A stretch of DNA of 64,000 nucleotides from Brachypodius melanocephalos (taxonomy: Eukaryota > Chordata > Aves > Passeriformes > Pycnonotidae), in contig VZSR01003798.1 in assembly GCA_013398615.1 (NCBI GenBank), positions 9,795,542 through 9,859,541 of the forward strand, given 5' to 3'. This document shows, one piece after another, positions 61,916 to 64,000 of this stretch. Below the pieces are notes generated by a model. It ran no database searches and was not told where the DNA came from. It worked only from the letters and a program-made list of their open reading frames with translations. The number at the start of each line of letters is the position of its first letter. The stretch's first letter is position 1. The position numbers and the translations under genes are program-made.

Positions 61916-63076
61916 CTCCCAGAATTGCCGGCAGCCCAGATGTTCTTTGCATTAAGAAGAGCATTGCCACAGCTGCCATAGAATGTCAGAAGATATTGGG
62001 CTCTAGGCAAAAGCAGCAAAGGGCATCCTTCCTCTTTTTAAGTGAGGAGTAATTTTTGGAGAGTAAAACCTTTTGATTGAAAAATTAAAGCCTCAGAGGG
62101 ACTTTGTAGGCAAGAGACACATTGCATTTTCTCTGCTCATGTTTCAAGGTAACTCAGAACCATTACAGAGCAGCTGTTTCCACTTCTGTTCAGAAAAATA
62201 TTCCTTACCTATCAATGCCAGCATGGCATTATTCTATCTGCTGGACATCTGGATGTTACAATACAGACAAAAATGAAAAGAACAGAGGGAGGTCCTGGTG
62301 ATAGACTCAAGCCTTGATTTCTGGGAACTCACAAGGGTGCAAGACCCAGTCACTCCTGGATTGTTTAGGCTTCTCAAGACTTGAATTCAGGGATTTACAT
62401 TCACAAGTGTCTCCTTCCACAGGAATGACAGGTGAAGAAGCCTTGGCTACATGAAGTCTCTGAACCCCAGGATTCTCTGCAGCTGGACTAAAGTAAGTGT
62501 TTAAAGACCACACTGTGTTCCTGGAAAAAAAGTCTCCTTGGGTAAAACTGACCATATTTTCAGCATCATCCTCCTTGTGTCTGTCCCTGTACTGTCCTCA
62601 AAGCAGTTGGGCTGAGTAATAAACTGCATTGTGTTTCTCCTTTATTTTAAAAATAAATAGGTTCTGCTCTCTGACACAGGCCACACAAGCAGTGGTTCTG
62701 TGCACAACAAAGTGATGCACGATGCAGGGTTCCACGGGTAGCTCCCTCAGAAGAAACACTTTTAAAATTTAATCGAAAGCCCCAGGGCTCACACAAGGCA
62801 CCGCTCCTGTCTGGGTGGGCTGATGAGTCACGGTGTTTTCCTTCAGCCTACTGCTCTTCAGCTCCATCTCCTGGAGTCACCCACTGCACTGGAAGAGCCA
62901 CCTTCCCACACCATGTACTGCCCTTACAGTAGAAACAGGTTAGCACAGAGCCTAATTAATAAATTTCCTCTGAGAGGAAAAAAAAAGCATGCTGGAAATA
63001 AAATTACTAATTTGGAAATTCCAGTGCAGGAATCTATTTTTGAGTACTTGCAACAGAAGTTTCTCTGCTGGAACGA

Positions 63077-63099
63077 TTTTGTTTGTTTGTTTGTTTGTT
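63077..63099 (+). repeat. (TTTG)n microsatellite
   Basis: About five TTTG units (TTTTGTTTGTTTGTTTGTTTGTT). Confidence 0.85.
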
Positions 63100-64000
63100 A
63101 CAGAAATCTGTGTGATTAACGCAAAATTTAAAAGGTTTAAAACAGCTCAGAGAATTGTTATTTATACTCTTTTATAGACACTGCAGAAGTTTAACGTAGT
63201 CTCATCATCTTCCTTAAAATAACATGAAATGGAATTTTATTTTGTTTTGGAAGAGTCACTGTTAAGTCTTTTCTGTCATATCTAGGGAGCTACACAAGTG
63301 GCACAGAAATTTCTTAAACAACATTTTGCTGGGATTACACCTTGCCTGACCTTCCTCTGTGCTGCATAGTGAGTTGCAGGTGCAGGCTCTGTCAGGTTTT
63401 GGTGCTGGTTATAGTCACAGCAGGAACAACAACAGCCAAAATGAGTAGTGGGGAAAACAAATATTTTTGGGTGCTGCCAGATTAGAGTTCTTGTAAAACA
63501 CTTATGTAGCATTCACAGAGCAGTTCCTGCAAGACCTGTGGCATCCATACTGTGATTTTTGTGCTGCCAAACCAATAGTATCAAGGAGCCATCAGCCTAC
63601 TCAAAGAAAGGCAATGAAGATCAGCATGTGCTGCTGCACCCTACCACCAGGTCCTAAACAATACCTGAGATCCCACCTGGCACTCCAGCCCTCCTGATCA
63701 GACAGGTGTTAAGGAAGACAGGACCACTACCTAACAGCTTATTCCAAATCTAGACCAGCAGTGGCCTGCAGCAGACCCTGGTAAGCTGCAGGGCCTGAGC
63801 AGGTTGATGTTTTGGTCCATGCTGCAAATTTTTGTCCGTGTTTGGGGTAGAGTGCTACAGACCCACTAAGGATGATGCTACTTTAGCAAGAGTTGCCATG
63901 TTGTCTGCTCCTTTCCCAGACATATTCCCTGGTGAGGGTGTCACTTTCACAGTCAAATGCCACTGGACACAGAGTTATGGCAGTGATTACTATGGAAAAT

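Larger units (their letters stand above)
58046..64000. other. Non-coding stretch, no gene seen
   Basis: No gene recognised. It holds poly-A at 59.44 kb, a T-rich tract at 59.61 kb, A/C-rich low complexity at 60.3 kb and a TTTG microsatellite at 63.08 kb. TTTTGACACTTCT occurs at 61842-61854 and again at 61903-61915. A slightly GC-richer area at 58.55-58.86 kb has several overlapping frames without domains. Confidence 0.55.

Noticed and set aside
1..64000. Bacterial features such as operons, CRISPR arrays, ribosome binding sites, replication origins or insertion sequences
   Set aside because: The repeats, composition and lack of coding density are those of a vertebrate nuclear genome. No regularly spaced repeats or transposase genes were found.

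Overview
The window looks like non-coding nuclear DNA from a bird, most likely a songbird (Passeriformes). The main evidence is a set of CR1 retrotransposon fragments that carry the avian CR1 3' end (antisense AATCACAGAAT...GTTGGAAGG, or sense CCTTCCAAC...). The 'ATATACTGAGTTGGAAGG' variant is one I associate with passerine CR1 subfamilies. The rest is AT-rich, CpG-poor vertebrate sequence with short microsatellites and A- or T-rich tracts. There are no bacterial, phage, plasmid or viral genes.

I could not support any protein-coding gene, rRNA, functional tRNA or known microRNA. The longest open frames (up to about 150 codons) are what 64 kb of random stop-bounded sequence would give. None shows a recognisable domain, and none sits in a convincing multi-exon arrangement. 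The window is therefore either a gene desert or the inside of a very long intron. The sequence alone cannot tell these apart.

Layout. 1-6.5 kb: unannotated AT-rich DNA with simple repeats. 6.5-6.75 kb: a passerine-type CR1 with an apparent internal deletion. 10-18 kb: several very old interspersed repeats, including a nearly full-length palindromic element at 14.65-14.78 kb, plus two compact TAATTA/TAATTG-type sites. 21.9-22.9 kb: the densest cluster, with a MIR-like fragment, a tRNA-derived SINE-like head and a 65-bp direct duplication. 24.4-25.0 kb: the longest repeat, an old CR1-Y-like element. 30-41 kb: small CR1 pieces in both orientations and another old repeat at 38.5 kb. 41.8 kb: a short element with exact 9-bp terminal inverted repeats. 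45.7, 52.3 and 57.9 kb: further old repeats. 51.6-52.1 kb: the only CpG-dense spot, sitting between a splice-acceptor-like and a splice-donor-like sequence. 52.5-64 kb: otherwise featureless apart from simple repeats.

The window has few recent insertions and many old repeat fossils that I associate with turtles and crocodilians as well as birds. That fits a slowly turning-over intergenic region. I see no evidence of a novel gene system. The observations most worth following up are the CpG-dense candidate exon or regulatory element, the 22.4/22.8 kb duplication around a SINE-like head, and the paired homeodomain-type sites.
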